Assembly: GCA_963801985.1 (NCBI GenBank)
Contig: CAWDGV010000002.1
Span: forward strand, 186,001-250,000
Direction: 5' to 3'
From: JABDQZ01 sp963801985
GTDB lineage: Bacteria > Pseudomonadota > Gammaproteobacteria > Chromatiales > Chromatiaceae
DNA length: 64,000 bases
Below the pieces are notes generated by a model that was not told the DNA's origin, searched no databases, and worked only from the letters and a program-made list of their open reading frames with translations. The position numbers were made by a program, and so were the translations under genes. How positions within the stretch are numbered: the stretch's first letter is position 1; each line of letters opens with the position of its first letter. This document shows positions 25,312 to 34,413 of this stretch, in pieces.

Positions 25312-25956
25312 GTGCGAACAATCATGGTCATGAACGCCAAAGGCGGCTGCGGAAAAACCACACTGGCAACCAACCTGGCATGCTGGTTTGCGGACCAGGA
25401 TGGAAAAGTCGCACTGGCGGATTTCGATCCACAAGGCTCTTCACTGGACTGGCTGGAAGCCCGGGCTGGTTATGACGGTATTCCCTCCATTCAGGCCATC
25501 GATGCTACCCGGGAAGCTGTCAAACCGGCCAGGGGTACGGATTACCTGTTTATTGACGTTCCAGCAGGTGTGCACGGGACAGAGATCAATTCCATGCTTA
25601 AACGTGTTGAAACCCTGATAATTCCGGTATTGCCTTCGGCCATCGATATGCGTGCAGCCAGGCGTTTTCTGTCAGAATTGCTTGAATCAGGTAGAGTTTC
25701 CAAAAAGCAGACACGTATCGCATTGATCGCCAACCGGGTTCGTGAAAAATCTGTTGCTTTTCATAACCTGCAGGAATTTCTCGACATGCAGAAAATTCCT
25801 GTTTTGACGGCTTTACGGGAATCATCCAGCTATCTCAAATCGGCAGAAACGGGTCTGAGCATTTTTGAACTGGCACCTTCTGCCGTGGAAAAAGACCTGC
25901 CGCAATGGGATCCGATTATTGACTGGCTCGAAAGCCGCAAAAGTCTGCCAGCCTAA
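25312..25956 (+). CDS. ParA-family ATPase
   Basis: 214 residues with Walker A NAKGGCGKTTLATNLA at the N-terminus, LADFDPQGSSLDWL, and LFIDVPAGVHG in place of the usual DxPP motif. It starts at a GTG after a purine-rich GGGAGAGAGAATA. It is a compact stand-alone ParA without a ParB partner. It differs clearly in sequence and length from the ParA at 20.6 kb, so it is not a recent duplicate. The HPP-family gene follows 8 bases later and is probably co-transcribed. Confidence 0.88.
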   Translation: MRTIMVMNAKGGCGKTTLATNLACWFADQDGKVALADFDPQGSSLDWLEARAGYDGIPSIQAIDATREAVKPARGTDYLFIDVPAGVHGTEINSMLKRVETLIIPVLPSAIDMRAARRFLSELLESGRVSKKQTRIALIANRVREKSVAFHNLQEFLDMQKIPVLTALRESSSYLKSAETGLSIFELAPSAVEKDLPQWDPIIDWLESRKSLPA

Positions 25957-25964
25957 GCACACGC

Positions 25965-26525
25965 ATGCCGGGAAAATTACCACGCTGGGTAGGCCGCACA
26001 TTTATCAGGGGTGACCAAAATACCTCTCATGGTCGTCGACAGCCGGTCACCGCTGGAAAGGTTATTGCAGCCTGGCTGGGCGCATTTGCCGGTATCGGTG
26101 CCCTGGCTACGGTGGTTGTCAACTTTCCTCACCTGGAATTACTGGTCATCGGCTCTTTTGGGGCCTCAGCGGTGTTGTTGTACGCCGCACCCCGGGCACC
26201 GTTTTCGCAACCCCGCAACCTGATTGGTGGGCATTTTTTATCAGCCTTGACCGGAGTCGCCTGTTTCAAGTACCTGCCTGACTACCTGGTTTTACAGGAA
26301 GCGGTTGCAGTAGCCACGGCAATTGCCTTGATGATGATGACGCGAACGGTTCACCCGCCCGGTGGTGCAACAGCCCTGATCGCGATCATTGGGTCAGAGC
26401 AGTTGCATGGGCTCGGCTGGGGTTACGTGTTTACCGTGATGCTTGGTGCTTTTATCATGCTGGTGGTGGCTTTGATCAGTAACAACCTTTATCGTCCGGG
26501 CAGCTATCCTGAGCGCTGGGATTGA
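25965..26525 (+). CDS. HPP-family integral membrane protein
   Basis: 186 residues with four hydrophobic segments and the family signature RTVHPPGGATALIA near residue 126. HPP proteins are inner-membrane proteins; some plant and cyanobacterial members transport nitrite. A basic N-terminal stretch (about 30 residues) precedes the first helix. It follows the ParA gene closely and is convergent with the SDR gene. The nitrite role is a family analogy only; no nitrogen-assimilation genes are visible nearby. Confidence 0.85.
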   Translation: MPGKLPRWVGRTFIRGDQNTSHGRRQPVTAGKVIAAWLGAFAGIGALATVVVNFPHLELLVIGSFGASAVLLYAAPRAPFSQPRNLIGGHFLSALTGVACFKYLPDYLVLQEAVAVATAIALMMMTRTVHPPGGATALIAIIGSEQLHGLGWGYVFTVMLGAFIMLVVALISNNLYRPGSYPERWD

Positions 26526-26541
26526 GTCGGCGGCTAAAGCC

Positions 26542-27423
26542 TTAAAGCCCGCAATGCTCCAATCCTTCCTCCAGGGTCGGATAATCCAGTTTTAAATCCA
26601 GTTCCCTGAGCGTTTTTGTATTACTCAGACGACGTGACTCCCGCATGTATGACATCATGCCGGCGGACAGTGTTTTTTCCCCTTCAGCCAGCGAGATTTC
26701 GATGGGTTCCGGCAGGCCTGCTTTGCGGGCAACCTGTTTGAAATAGTCGCTCATGGTGCCGGGATGACCGTCGCAGGCATGGTAAATTGCTCCAGCCTGT
26801 CCCCGTTGCATCGCTGCAATAGCCATTTTCACCAGGTCTGCAGAATGAATGCGATTGGTAAAGGGTGCTTCGCTTTCACGGATGACAGGCAGGCCTTTGC
26901 GCAGGCGTGCCAGGGGGAGCTTACCCGGGCCGTAAATGCCGGCAACCCGTAAAATGATAACTTCTGTGCCGGATTTTTGAGCCCATTTGCCTAACTGCTG
27001 TTCGGCATCAAGCCGCCGCCTGGCACGGTCTGCTGCAGGTTTGACCGGTTCGTCTTCGCTAATCCAGCGGCCCTGGCAGTCACCGTAAACCCCGGTGGTG
27101 CTGATGTAGACAAGTCGGGAGGGTGACTGAGCGGCCGATTCCATGGCAGCGATCAGGTTTGCAGTATGTGTGTCTACAGTGCCCTGTGAGGGTGGCGGTG
27201 CAAAAAAATACAACTGGCTTTTATCTGTATTGAAATCCAGTTTAAAGGTGCCTGAAAGATCCGCCTGTGAGGCCATGATCCCGAGTGATTGCAGCCGTTT
27301 AACCGATTCATCTGAACGCACCAGGGCGTGAACAGTAACGTCCTGATCGAGGTAATAGCGTGCTACCTGGGTGCCGATATCGCCGCAGCCAATGATTACA
27401 ACAGGAGAGACAGGTTTATTCAT
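26542..27423 (-). CDS. NAD-dependent epimerase/dehydratase (SDR family, YeeZ-like)
   Basis: 293 residues: N-terminal dinucleotide-binding VVIIGCGDIGTQVARYYL, then YISTTGVYGDCQGRW with the tyrosine of the SDR active site, and LRVAGIYGPG. The cofactor loop GCGDIG departs from the usual GGxGxxG and resembles the YeeZ subgroup of extended SDRs. Substrate is unknown. It is divergent from the flavin reductase with a spacer of about 55 bases. It forms a single-gene unit. Confidence 0.85.
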   Translation of the reverse strand: MNKPVSPVVIIGCGDIGTQVARYYLDQDVTVHALVRSDESVKRLQSLGIMASQADLSGTFKLDFNTDKSQLYFFAPPPSQGTVDTHTANLIAAMESAAQSPSRLVYISTTGVYGDCQGRWISEDEPVKPAADRARRRLDAEQQLGKWAQKSGTEVIILRVAGIYGPGKLPLARLRKGLPVIRESEAPFTNRIHSADLVKMAIAAMQRGQAGAIYHACDGHPGTMSDYFKQVARKAGLPEPIEISLAEGEKTLSAGMMSYMRESRRLSNTKTLRELDLKLDYPTLEEGLEHCGL

Positions 27424-27478
27424 ACGTTAAGATAGGGGAGAATGGTGAGATTAATTTGTAATTATGACAGGATTTTCC

Positions 27479-28480
27479 ATGAGTTTTTCAGTTGATATCA
27501 ATGCAGGTGAACATGTCATTGAAGTGGGTGAAGGTGAGACCATTCTCGATGCTGCCCTGCGGCAGGATGTCGGGCTGCCATACGGTTGCAGAAACGGAGC
27601 CTGTGGAAATTGCCTGTCGACAATCAGTAGCGGTGACGTAACCTATCCCAGCGGCAAGACCGGTGCACTCGAAGGAACTGCTGATAATGCCTGCCTGACA
27701 TGCCAGGCGGTTCCGCAAACTGATGTCAGCCTGAGTGTGAAATTGCTTGAAACAGCGACGGAAATCGAAGTGAAAACCCTGCCGTGCCGTGTTTCCCACC
27801 ATAAACAACTGGCCCATGACGTAATGGCTGTGTGGCTCAAGCTGCCTGATAACCAGCGTCTCCAGTTCATGGCTGGCCAGTATGTCAATTTTTTGTTGAG
27901 TGATGGACGTGAACGCGCGTTTTCGATTGCCAATGCGCCACATGACGATGAGTTGATCGAGTTACACATACGCCATGTTGATGGTGGCGAGTTCACTAAC
28001 TATGTTTTTGATCGCATGCAGGATAAAGCGATTTTACGTATCCGTGGCCCCCTGGGTACCTTCGTGTTACGTGAGGATTCAGACCGTCCGGTTATCTTTA
28101 TGGCCGGTGGTACCGGCTTTGCCCCGATCAAGGGGCAGATAGAACATGCGATTTATATTGGCGACAGGCGTCCCATGCAGCTGTACTGGGGTGTCCGTTC
28201 TGAACGTGATCTTTACCAGGGCGAACTGGCCCGGCAATGGGCAGAGCAGCATGACAATATCAGCTTTGTGCCGGTGTTGTCCGAGCCTTCCCAGGAGTGG
28301 TCCGGCAGGACCGGTTTTGTCCACGAGGCCGTAGTTGCTGATCATGCTGATATGAGTGGTTTCGATGTTTACATGGCGGGTCCACCCGTCATGGTGAATT
28401 CTGGCAAGGATGCGTTTATTGAAGCCGGACTCTCTACCGACTACATGTTTTCGGATTCCTTCGACTTCGCTTCAGACTGA
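27479..28480 (+). CDS. 2Fe-2S ferredoxin-NAD(P)H flavin reductase
   Basis: 333 residues: an N-terminal plant-type ferredoxin domain with cluster cysteines in GCRNGACGNC and CLTC, an FAD-binding domain with RAFSIANAP, and an NAD-binding domain with FMAGGTGFAPIKG and YMAGPPVM. The order matches the AscD/RfbI-type CDP-6-deoxy-hexulose reductases and also general electron-transfer reductases (Fre-like in ubiquinone-related loci). The ATG at 27479 is preferred over 27464 because AGGA sits 6 bases before it. The stop lies inside a 27-base palindrome that may end transcription. Confidence 0.85.
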   Translation: MSFSVDINAGEHVIEVGEGETILDAALRQDVGLPYGCRNGACGNCLSTISSGDVTYPSGKTGALEGTADNACLTCQAVPQTDVSLSVKLLETATEIEVKTLPCRVSHHKQLAHDVMAVWLKLPDNQRLQFMAGQYVNFLLSDGRERAFSIANAPHDDELIELHIRHVDGGEFTNYVFDRMQDKAILRIRGPLGTFVLREDSDRPVIFMAGGTGFAPIKGQIEHAIYIGDRRPMQLYWGVRSERDLYQGELARQWAEQHDNISFVPVLSEPSQEWSGRTGFVHEAVVADHADMSGFDVYMAGPPVMVNSGKDAFIEAGLSTDYMFSDSFDFASD

Positions 28481-28489
28481 AGCGAAGTC
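28463..28489 (+). terminator. 27-base perfect palindrome at the end of the reductase gene
   Basis: Arms GACTTCGCTTCAG (28463-28475) and CTGAAGCGAAGTC (28477-28489) around one central base. The TGA stop (28478-28480) is inside. With a single-base centre the hairpin would need to open a few pairs to form its loop. No T run follows, so an intrinsic terminator is uncertain. Confidence 0.4.
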
Positions 28490-28579
28490 ATCTTTGCTCA
28501 CAAGGCTTGCCTGGATATTTTTTGCCGGGATGGTTTTTCGGCATCACCACAGCAGAAATGTAAGTACCTGGCAGGGTTA

Positions 28580-29905
28580 CTAGCGGGCAGCTTCCAGTTT
28601 GGGATGTGACGTGTCAGTCGGCGGTGTCGTGTCAGTCGGTATTGGTGGCAGGCTTTCGCTTTCCAGGGGGGCGCTGCCAAGCTTGATGTTTTCAGGCAGA
28701 TTGATGGGTGTCGTCTCGATCCCAAGACCCAGTCCCTGGCGATAATATTCGCGGGCTTTTTCAGTTTCACCGAGTTGTTCAAGCAGGTTGCCCAGTTCCT
28801 GGTAAGTATCGGCATGGGGCTGAATCTCGATACTGGCTTCCAGGTAGCTGCGTGCTTTACCCCACAGCTTGGCTTTCAGGCTGAGTCTGCCGAGCATTAA
28901 CAGCAATGCCGGATTATTGTTCTTATATTTCAACCATTTTTCGCCAGTCGTTAGTTGTTTGGCGGGTTCGGAACCCGCGATATTGCCAAACATCACCAGC
29001 AGTTCATCCTGCCATTCCTCGTCTCGATGCTGGGTCAGGCAGGTATCAATAGCCTTGATTGCCAGGTCCTGCTGGTCAAGGGATGAAAGATGGCGGGCAT
29101 AATCCAGTACCAGGTTATCTTCACGGCGTTTGCGCTTGGGAATCTGTTTCCAGGCAGCTTCCAGTGCCTGCAGATCCTGACCGGCAGCCTGTTGCAGTGT
29201 GTAACGGTTGAGACGATTCTCAAGAGCGCCGAGTTCTGCCTGACTGCAGGCTTTGCGTTTTTTCAGGTCTGGCAGCAGTTCCCTTAGCTGCTCCCAGTCA
29301 CCCAGTTGCTGGTATAGCTCGCTTAACAGTTTCAATACATAAACATGTTTGGGAGCAATATTTTTCAAATGCTTGAGGGTTGCCAATGCCTGTTCGAGCT
29401 GCTGGTGAGCCAGTTGCAGTTCGGCCTGGGTCAGGCTGACAGCAACATCCGCAGAGGGCATGCTTTCATGGGCTAGCTGCAGGTAGTGGTCACGTCGCTC
29501 GTGGGCTCCCTGAAGCTGGGCGGCGCGGGCGGCAGCAAGGTAATTCAGCAGTGGTGTTTCAGCGCTGGCTGCGTAACGGACCAGGCGTTTTTCAGCGCCT
29601 TTCCAGTCGCCTTCAGCCATTTCCAGCAGGCCGCGGGTAAGGGCTCGCTGTGCCAGGCGGATCTGCCGCTGGTGATGCCAGGTTTTGACATCAGCCGGTG
29701 TTCGCCACAGGCGAACCAGAAAACGAATGGTAAAATACAGGGCAGCGAACAGAATAATATCCAGCAGAATAAACAGCGCGAGGCTGCCCTCGACAGTCCA
29801 GATATCATAGCCAATCAGGATGTAACCATTGTCTTTTAAAACGGCAACGGCCAGGATCGAGCCAAGAAAGATGGCAACCAGGCCTGACAGTAACCAGCGG
29901 ATCAT
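28580..29905 (-). CDS. hemY: HemY, TPR-containing haem-biosynthesis membrane protein
   Basis: 441 residues. Two N-terminal membrane helices (about 3-23 and 41-63) are followed by the HemY_N signature (AVLKDNGYILIGYDIWTVEG) and TPR repeats over about 100-410. HemY is an inner-membrane protein whose gene follows hemCDX in gammaproteobacteria; its role in haem synthesis is not settled. The C-terminus holds a proline/threonine/aspartate tail (PTDTTPPTDTSHP) encoded by two 11-base direct repeats. Its start overlaps the hemX stop by 4 bases. Confidence 0.92.
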   Translation of the reverse strand: MIRWLLSGLVAIFLGSILAVAVLKDNGYILIGYDIWTVEGSLALFILLDIILFAALYFTIRFLVRLWRTPADVKTWHHQRQIRLAQRALTRGLLEMAEGDWKGAEKRLVRYAASAETPLLNYLAAARAAQLQGAHERRDHYLQLAHESMPSADVAVSLTQAELQLAHQQLEQALATLKHLKNIAPKHVYVLKLLSELYQQLGDWEQLRELLPDLKKRKACSQAELGALENRLNRYTLQQAAGQDLQALEAAWKQIPKRKRREDNLVLDYARHLSSLDQQDLAIKAIDTCLTQHRDEEWQDELLVMFGNIAGSEPAKQLTTGEKWLKYKNNNPALLLMLGRLSLKAKLWGKARSYLEASIEIQPHADTYQELGNLLEQLGETEKAREYYRQGLGLGIETTPINLPENIKLGSAPLESESLPPIPTDTTPPTDTSHPKLEAAR

Positions 29906-31059
29906 TTGCTGCTCTCCCGGTACTGGTTAAGCAGGTTCAAAGAGGCTGAAATATTCGGCATTGCCGGGTTTAGTTCAGTCTGTTTCAGCCTGTTGAGTGT
30001 TGTCAGCATATTGCTGGTGGCGGTGTCTTCTTGATCAAAGAAGCTGGTTAACCACTCGGTAGCAGTATCGAGGCTGCTTTTAAACAGGATGCTTTCCTGC
30101 CTGAGTAAAGCCAGGCGGGCGCTCTCCAGTTGTAACTGTAAATTCTGGTAAATGAAATATTGCTGGGACGGGGGTAGCATGGCACTAACCGGTTGATCAT
30201 GTTTGCGTATTACCATTAATTCACGGAAGCCGCGCCAACTGTCTGACAGCAGGGTATCCAGGCTGCGCCCCATGGCTTGCTCGTTTTCACCGTCACTGGC
30301 GGTGTTGGCGGGGGTCAATGCCGCGCTCGCCAGTTTAAGCTGACCCACCTGTTGAGCCAGGCTCTGCAGGCTGGCGGCTATACCGGCTATATCCACCTGC
30401 TTGATAGCCTTTAACTGGCCGATTTCTTCTGCAAGTTTTTCCCTGACGGCAAGCAGCCCGAGGTCACCGCTGTCGAGTAATTTATTATCGGCCTGCTCTA
30501 ATGCAGCCAGTGCCGTATTGATATCCTGGGTTAGGGCCAGTTTATGATTGGCAATACTCATCAGGTATGCAGCTTCTGCCAGCTGCCACTGATCGCTGCT
30601 ACGACCGATTTTTTCGTTAACCTGGTCGACTGCTTTTTGCATGACCTCGGCCTGGCGGGTGATCTGCTCCTTGTCGCTATTCATCTGCTGGCTTTGGGCT
30701 TCAGTCTGCTGGGCCTGGGTTTCGAGCATGAGTGTCTGCTCCTGCAGCACCTGCTTGGCTTTTGCAATTTCAGCATCCAGCGCCTGTTGCTGTTCATGGG
30801 TTGAACTGATGCGATTTTGCATGCTGGACAGGTCATTGAGGATGTTATGCCAGTAACGATAACCGGCAATCCAGGAGGCGGCTACCAGGACCATGGCAAT
30901 GACAGCCAGGATCAATGGAAGCTGGGATTTTTTCCCGTCAGTGTTGCTTTGACCGCTGGCTGCAGTTGAAGCCGGGGTTTCAACTTCCGGTTCTACATCG
31001 ATAATATTGCCTTCGACTTCTTCTGGCTGTTCAGCTTGTTTATCTTCTTTGTTGTCCAT
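29902..31059 (-). CDS. hemX: HemX, uroporphyrinogen-III C-methyltransferase-like membrane protein
   Basis: 385 residues: an acidic, low-complexity N-terminus (about 1-45), one membrane helix LPLILAVIAMVLVAASWIAG, a coiled coil (about 80-150, glutamine-rich), and the HemX domain (QWQLAEAAYLMSIANHKLAL). The methyltransferase name is historical; the usual CobA catalytic domain is absent. Member of the hemC-hemD-hemX-hemY operon. It overlaps hemY and lies 39 bases after hemD. Confidence 0.92.
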   Translation of the reverse strand: MDNKEDKQAEQPEEVEGNIIDVEPEVETPASTAASGQSNTDGKKSQLPLILAVIAMVLVAASWIAGYRYWHNILNDLSSMQNRISSTHEQQQALDAEIAKAKQVLQEQTLMLETQAQQTEAQSQQMNSDKEQITRQAEVMQKAVDQVNEKIGRSSDQWQLAEAAYLMSIANHKLALTQDINTALAALEQADNKLLDSGDLGLLAVREKLAEEIGQLKAIKQVDIAGIAASLQSLAQQVGQLKLASAALTPANTASDGENEQAMGRSLDTLLSDSWRGFRELMVIRKHDQPVSAMLPPSQQYFIYQNLQLQLESARLALLRQESILFKSSLDTATEWLTSFFDQEDTATSNMLTTLNRLKQTELNPAMPNISASLNLLNQYRESSK

Positions 31060-31098
31060 TGATGGTTTGGCAAGGTTATGGTTATGACTAAGTCTAGT

Positions 31099-31866
31099 CT
31101 AATTGAACGTGATGTTTGTTTTGATCGTTTTAATCATTTGATCATTAGTTGGGCCTTCTGCCAACCAGATTTTCTTAAAGCCAAGTTGTTCTGCATGTTG
31201 TTGCATGCGTGGGCTGATGACCACGATGGGTGTTTCAAATAACAGGTTGGCAACTGCATCACCAATAAGTGTAACCAGGTTATCGACCAGTTGACTCGAC
31301 GTGGCCAGAATGACTGAAACATGGGACCGCCAGTTCTGTACCAGCCAGCTGGTGTCAGCTACGGGCAGGCGGCGCTGATAAACTTCCGCATAGCTGACCT
31401 GTGCACCACGTTCTGACAAGGTTTCAGCAAGCAATTCGCGGCCGCCATTGCCGCGCACAATGAGAATTTTCTGGCCTTCCACCTGTTGGAAAGCTGCGGT
31501 ATTGAGCAGGCCTTCACTGGAAAAATTTTCTTCCGGCTGGATTGTGACGACAAGGCCGGCGTTCTTTGCTGCCTGGGAAGTGGCTTTGCCAACAGCGGCT
31601 ATTGCCGGCAATGCCCCGTGATCCTCTGGTAGCTGGCTAACAAAGTAATGCACCGCATTCTGGCTGATAAAGATGATCCAGCTGAATGAGTCCAGGTTGC
31701 GGAATAATGCGAGGTTTTTTTCTTCATTGGCAGCTGCTATTTCAATGGTTGGAAAAGGAATGGCCTGCCAGCCCTGCTGTTCTACCAGGTGAATGGTTTC
31801 AATTGCCTGCCCGGCAGGTCTTAGTATGAGAATGCCGGGTGATGTTAAAGGCGGTTGCTGCGCCAC
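31099..31866 (-). CDS. hemD: Uroporphyrinogen-III synthase
   Basis: 255 residues of the usual length and two-lobed pattern. HemD is poorly conserved in sequence, but the expected segments are visible: ILILRPAGQAIETIHLVEQQ at the start, FSWIIFISQNAVHYFV, IAAVGKATSQAAKNAG, ILIVRGNGGRELLAETL and VIVVISPRMQQHAEQLG-like sequence at the end. It inverts ring D of hydroxymethylbilane while closing it to uroporphyrinogen III. Placed between hemC and hemX in the standard order. Confidence 0.93.
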   Translation of the reverse strand: MAQQPPLTSPGILILRPAGQAIETIHLVEQQGWQAIPFPTIEIAAANEEKNLALFRNLDSFSWIIFISQNAVHYFVSQLPEDHGALPAIAAVGKATSQAAKNAGLVVTIQPEENFSSEGLLNTAAFQQVEGQKILIVRGNGGRELLAETLSERGAQVSYAEVYQRRLPVADTSWLVQNWRSHVSVILATSSQLVDNLVTLIGDAVANLLFETPIVVISPRMQQHAEQLGFKKIWLAEGPTNDQMIKTIKTNITFN

Positions 31867-31892
31867 TGGTATAATAGGCTGCGATAAACCAA

Positions 31893-32822
31893 TCAGGAAG
31901 CGTAAAGCGCCTGCAGGATTTTATCGGCACCGTTACCGAGCAGCTCTTCTGCAATGGCAATACCGATTTGCTCTGCTTCGTTGCGATGACCACCGGACCG
32001 GGCGCGGATTATCTGCTTGCCATCAGTACTGCCAACCAGGCCACGCATTTCCAGCTTGTCGCCTTCAAGCACGGCGTGACCGCCTATGGGCACCTGGCAA
32101 CCACCTTCCAGGCGATTATTCATAGCCCTTTCAGCCAATACGCAGCTAGCAGTATCAGCATCATGCAAGGGCTGCAGTAATGCGTTGACACGTTCGTCGT
32201 TGTTGCGGCATTCAATACCTATAGCTCCCTGGCCAATCGCCGGCAGGCTGGTATCAGTTGAAATATAGGTCTTGATGCGATCGGCAAATCCGAGGCGTAT
32301 CAGGCCTGCCGAGGCAAGAATAATGGCATCGTATTCGCCGTCATCCAGTTTCCTCAAACGCGTATTGACGTTGCCACGCAGCGGCAGAATTTCAAGATCG
32401 GGGCGATTGGCAGAAATCTGGCATTGGCGGCGCAGGCTGGAAGTGCCAACCCGGGCACCTTCCGGCAGTTCTTCCATGGCGTTGTACTGGTTGGACACAA
32501 AGGCGTCACGCGGGTCTTCACGCTGCATGATGATGGGCAGGTGCAGTCCCTCAGGAAATGCGACCGGTACGTCTTTCATGGAATGTACCGCGATATCGGC
32601 CTGGCCCTCGAGTATGCCCTGTTCCAGTTCTTTGACAAACAGGCCTTTGCCGCCAATTTTTGCCAATGGGGTATCCAGGATCTTGTCACCCTGGGTGCTC
32701 ATACCGAGCAGCTCTACCTCAAGATCCGGATGAGCCTGTTTGAGTTTTGCCGCTACATGTTCGGCTTGCCACATGGCAAGAGGGGATTTGCGTGTAGCAA
32801 TAACGATACGGTTGTCAGACAT
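31893..32822 (-). CDS. hemC: Hydroxymethylbilane synthase (porphobilinogen deaminase)
   Basis: 309 residues. It joins four porphobilinogens into hydroxymethylbilane. Motifs are VIATRKSPLAMWQAEHV, HSMKDVP, GTSSLRRQ with the catalytic arginines, and GGCQVPIGG, whose cysteine carries the dipyrromethane cofactor. First gene of hemCDXY, with 26 bases to hemD, divergent from the thioredoxin gene. Two TGTAAC/TGTTAC-like sequences lie in the 132-base spacer (32879-32884 and 32908-32914) near where its promoter should be. Confidence 0.96.
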   Translation of the reverse strand: MSDNRIVIATRKSPLAMWQAEHVAAKLKQAHPDLEVELLGMSTQGDKILDTPLAKIGGKGLFVKELEQGILEGQADIAVHSMKDVPVAFPEGLHLPIIMQREDPRDAFVSNQYNAMEELPEGARVGTSSLRRQCQISANRPDLEILPLRGNVNTRLRKLDDGEYDAIILASAGLIRLGFADRIKTYISTDTSLPAIGQGAIGIECRNNDERVNALLQPLHDADTASCVLAERAMNNRLEGGCQVPIGGHAVLEGDKLEMRGLVGSTDGKQIIRARSGGHRNEAEQIGIAIAEELLGNGADKILQALYAS

Positions 32823-32954
32823 AAGTTTTACAGGACCTGAAATGTGTTTTTGTTATTACTACTATGCTACTGGCTGCCTGTAACAGAGGCAAACAGTTAT
32901 CAAATTTTGTTACAATCGTATTTTTCAGGGATGTTGTCTTAATATGGAGAAAAA

Positions 32955-33317
32955 ATGTCCACTGCATCTGATTTTGTTTTTGAAGCCAATCTAGAGGACT
33001 TTAATCAAGTCGTTTTACAGGCTTCCGCAGAAAAACTCATTCTTGTTGATTTCTGGGCAGAGTGGTGTTCCCCCTGTCACGGCCTGGCTCCACACCTGAT
33101 TCGTGCCGTGGATGAACTCGAAGGGCAGGTCTTGCTGGCCAAAGTCGAAGTTGACGAAGGTGAAAATATGAAGCTTGCCGGCAAGTTCAAGCTCAGAGGC
33201 TTTCCAACGGTTATCCTTTTCATTGATGGTGAAGAAAAAGCCCGCTTTGCCGGAGCAAGGGCAACCCACTGGATTCGCGACTGGATTGCAGACCATGCAG
33301 CTGATCGTCTCGGTTGA
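32955..33317 (+). CDS. Thioredoxin-family protein
   Basis: A 120-residue single thioredoxin fold. The active site reads WAEWCSPCHG (CSPC), where classical thioredoxin has CGPC, and the cis-proline loop GFPTVILF is present. No signal peptide, so cytoplasmic. The CSPC variant may lower reducing power or fit a different partner. A good ribosome site (GGAGAAAAA) precedes the ATG. It is divergent from hemC. Confidence 0.9.
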   Translation: MSTASDFVFEANLEDFNQVVLQASAEKLILVDFWAEWCSPCHGLAPHLIRAVDELEGQVLLAKVEVDEGENMKLAGKFKLRGFPTVILFIDGEEKARFAGARATHWIRDWIADHAADRLG

Positions 33318-33625
33318 TCGTCGATCAATCGCTATAGCCATCTAAACCCCTGTTTTTTCTGTGTTAGGGAATTTCACAATAACTTTCTTTCAGGCTGATC
33401 GATAAAATTGAAATACTAATCATGGGTTGCCGGTCTAATAACGTGAAATCCAGACACGATATTTCGCACTTAAGCTGCTGAATATCGCTTTTTCGGCTTA
33501 AACTCGAACAAGTTATGTTTTAAGTTGCTGTTTATTAAGTGCTTTTGTTGGCTGGCCTGTAGATTGCAGGATATTGGGTGTGTAATGCGTGCATTAGACA
33601 TCACCACTAACAGGGAATGACAATA
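33318..33625. other. Non-coding interval between the thioredoxin gene and mlaC
   Basis: About 300 bases. It contains no open frame I would call. It is AT-rich in its second half and has an imperfect inverted repeat around TTAAGC...GCTTAA (33470-33505). It probably includes the mlaC promoter, but no consensus pair stands out. Confidence 0.4.
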
Positions 33626-34288
33626 ATGAAAAAAAATAATTTCTTAAAACTTGTAGTTAGCGCTGTTTTCCTGCTTGGCTCGACAGTTAATGCCAAGGAG
33701 CTTTCTGCGCCACAGCAGGTAATTGAAGACACATCCAATGAAATCAAGCAGGTGCTGATAAATGACAGGGACCTGCTGAGTTCAGACCCTGCCTTTGTTT
33801 ACCGTATGGTTGATGAAGTACTGGTCCCCCGTTTTGATCTTCAACGTATTTCCAGGCTGGTTATTGGCCGTGCATGGAAAAAAACCACGCCTGAGCAGCA
33901 AAAGTCCTTCCAGCAGGAATTTAAAAATATGCTCGTCAGGACTTATGCTACAGCATTCAACGAACTGGATGACTGGCAAGTGACTTTTCTGGCAACGCGT
34001 CCAGGGCAAAATGAAAATGACGTTTTGGTTCGCACCCAGATTACCCGCAATGGCCCGCCTGTTGCGGTTGATTACCGGATGAATTTCATGGAAGGCAGCT
34101 GGAAGGTTTATGACATCAAAATAGAAGGTATGAGCCTGGTGACCAATTACCGTAGCAGCTTTAACCGCCTGATAAGAACTTCGGGTATGAATGGCCTGAT
34201 TACTCACCTGTCGAAAACCAATCAGCAAAAAGCCATGTCCCAGAATGAGGCTGAAGAATTTCAGAAGGTGGCACACAGTGTCGACTAG
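33626..34288 (+). CDS. mlaC: MlaC-like phospholipid-binding periplasmic protein
   Basis: 220 residues: a signal peptide (VVSAVFLLGSTVNAKE) and the Tol_Tol_Ttg2 domain with FVYRMVDEVLVPRFDLQRIS and RNGPPVAVDYRMNFMEGSWK. MlaC shuttles phospholipids between the outer membrane and the MlaFEDB transporter. It is alone here; other mla genes are not adjacent. The start at 33626 is chosen because AGGGA lies 9 bases before it; an ATG at 33617 would leave no room. A strong terminator follows. Confidence 0.85.
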   Translation: MKKNNFLKLVVSAVFLLGSTVNAKELSAPQQVIEDTSNEIKQVLINDRDLLSSDPAFVYRMVDEVLVPRFDLQRISRLVIGRAWKKTTPEQQKSFQQEFKNMLVRTYATAFNELDDWQVTFLATRPGQNENDVLVRTQITRNGPPVAVDYRMNFMEGSWKVYDIKIEGMSLVTNYRSSFNRLIRTSGMNGLITHLSKTNQQKAMSQNEAEEFQKVAHSVD

Positions 34289-34306
34289 GTGATTAAATTT
34301 TTTCTC

Positions 34307-34336
34307 AAAAAAAGCGGCTTGTTAGCCGCTTTTTTT
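34307..34336 (+). terminator. Intrinsic terminator after mlaC
   Basis: Stem AAAAAAAGCGGCT (34307-34319), 4-base loop, and AGCCGCTTTTTTT (34324-34336). The uninterrupted T run ends the structure. The symmetric A and T tracts make it usable from either strand. Confidence 0.9.
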
Positions 34337-34413
34337 ATGGCCTTGGTTGACCTGTCGCATGTATTGATCGGCAAAAAAAAGTTAAATTGTCATTTTGTAA
34401 AAGGGTTAACAGT

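Noticed and set aside
28611..28639. 11-base tandem direct repeat GTGTCAGTCGG (two copies) at the end of hemY
   Set aside because: It encodes a low-complexity PTDT-PPTDT tail in hemY; not a repeat array or mobile element.
32272..32840. Long plus-strand frames (32272-32733, 32424-32840) opposite hemC
   Set aside because: HemC is intact and conserved on the other strand; these frames give no recognisable protein.
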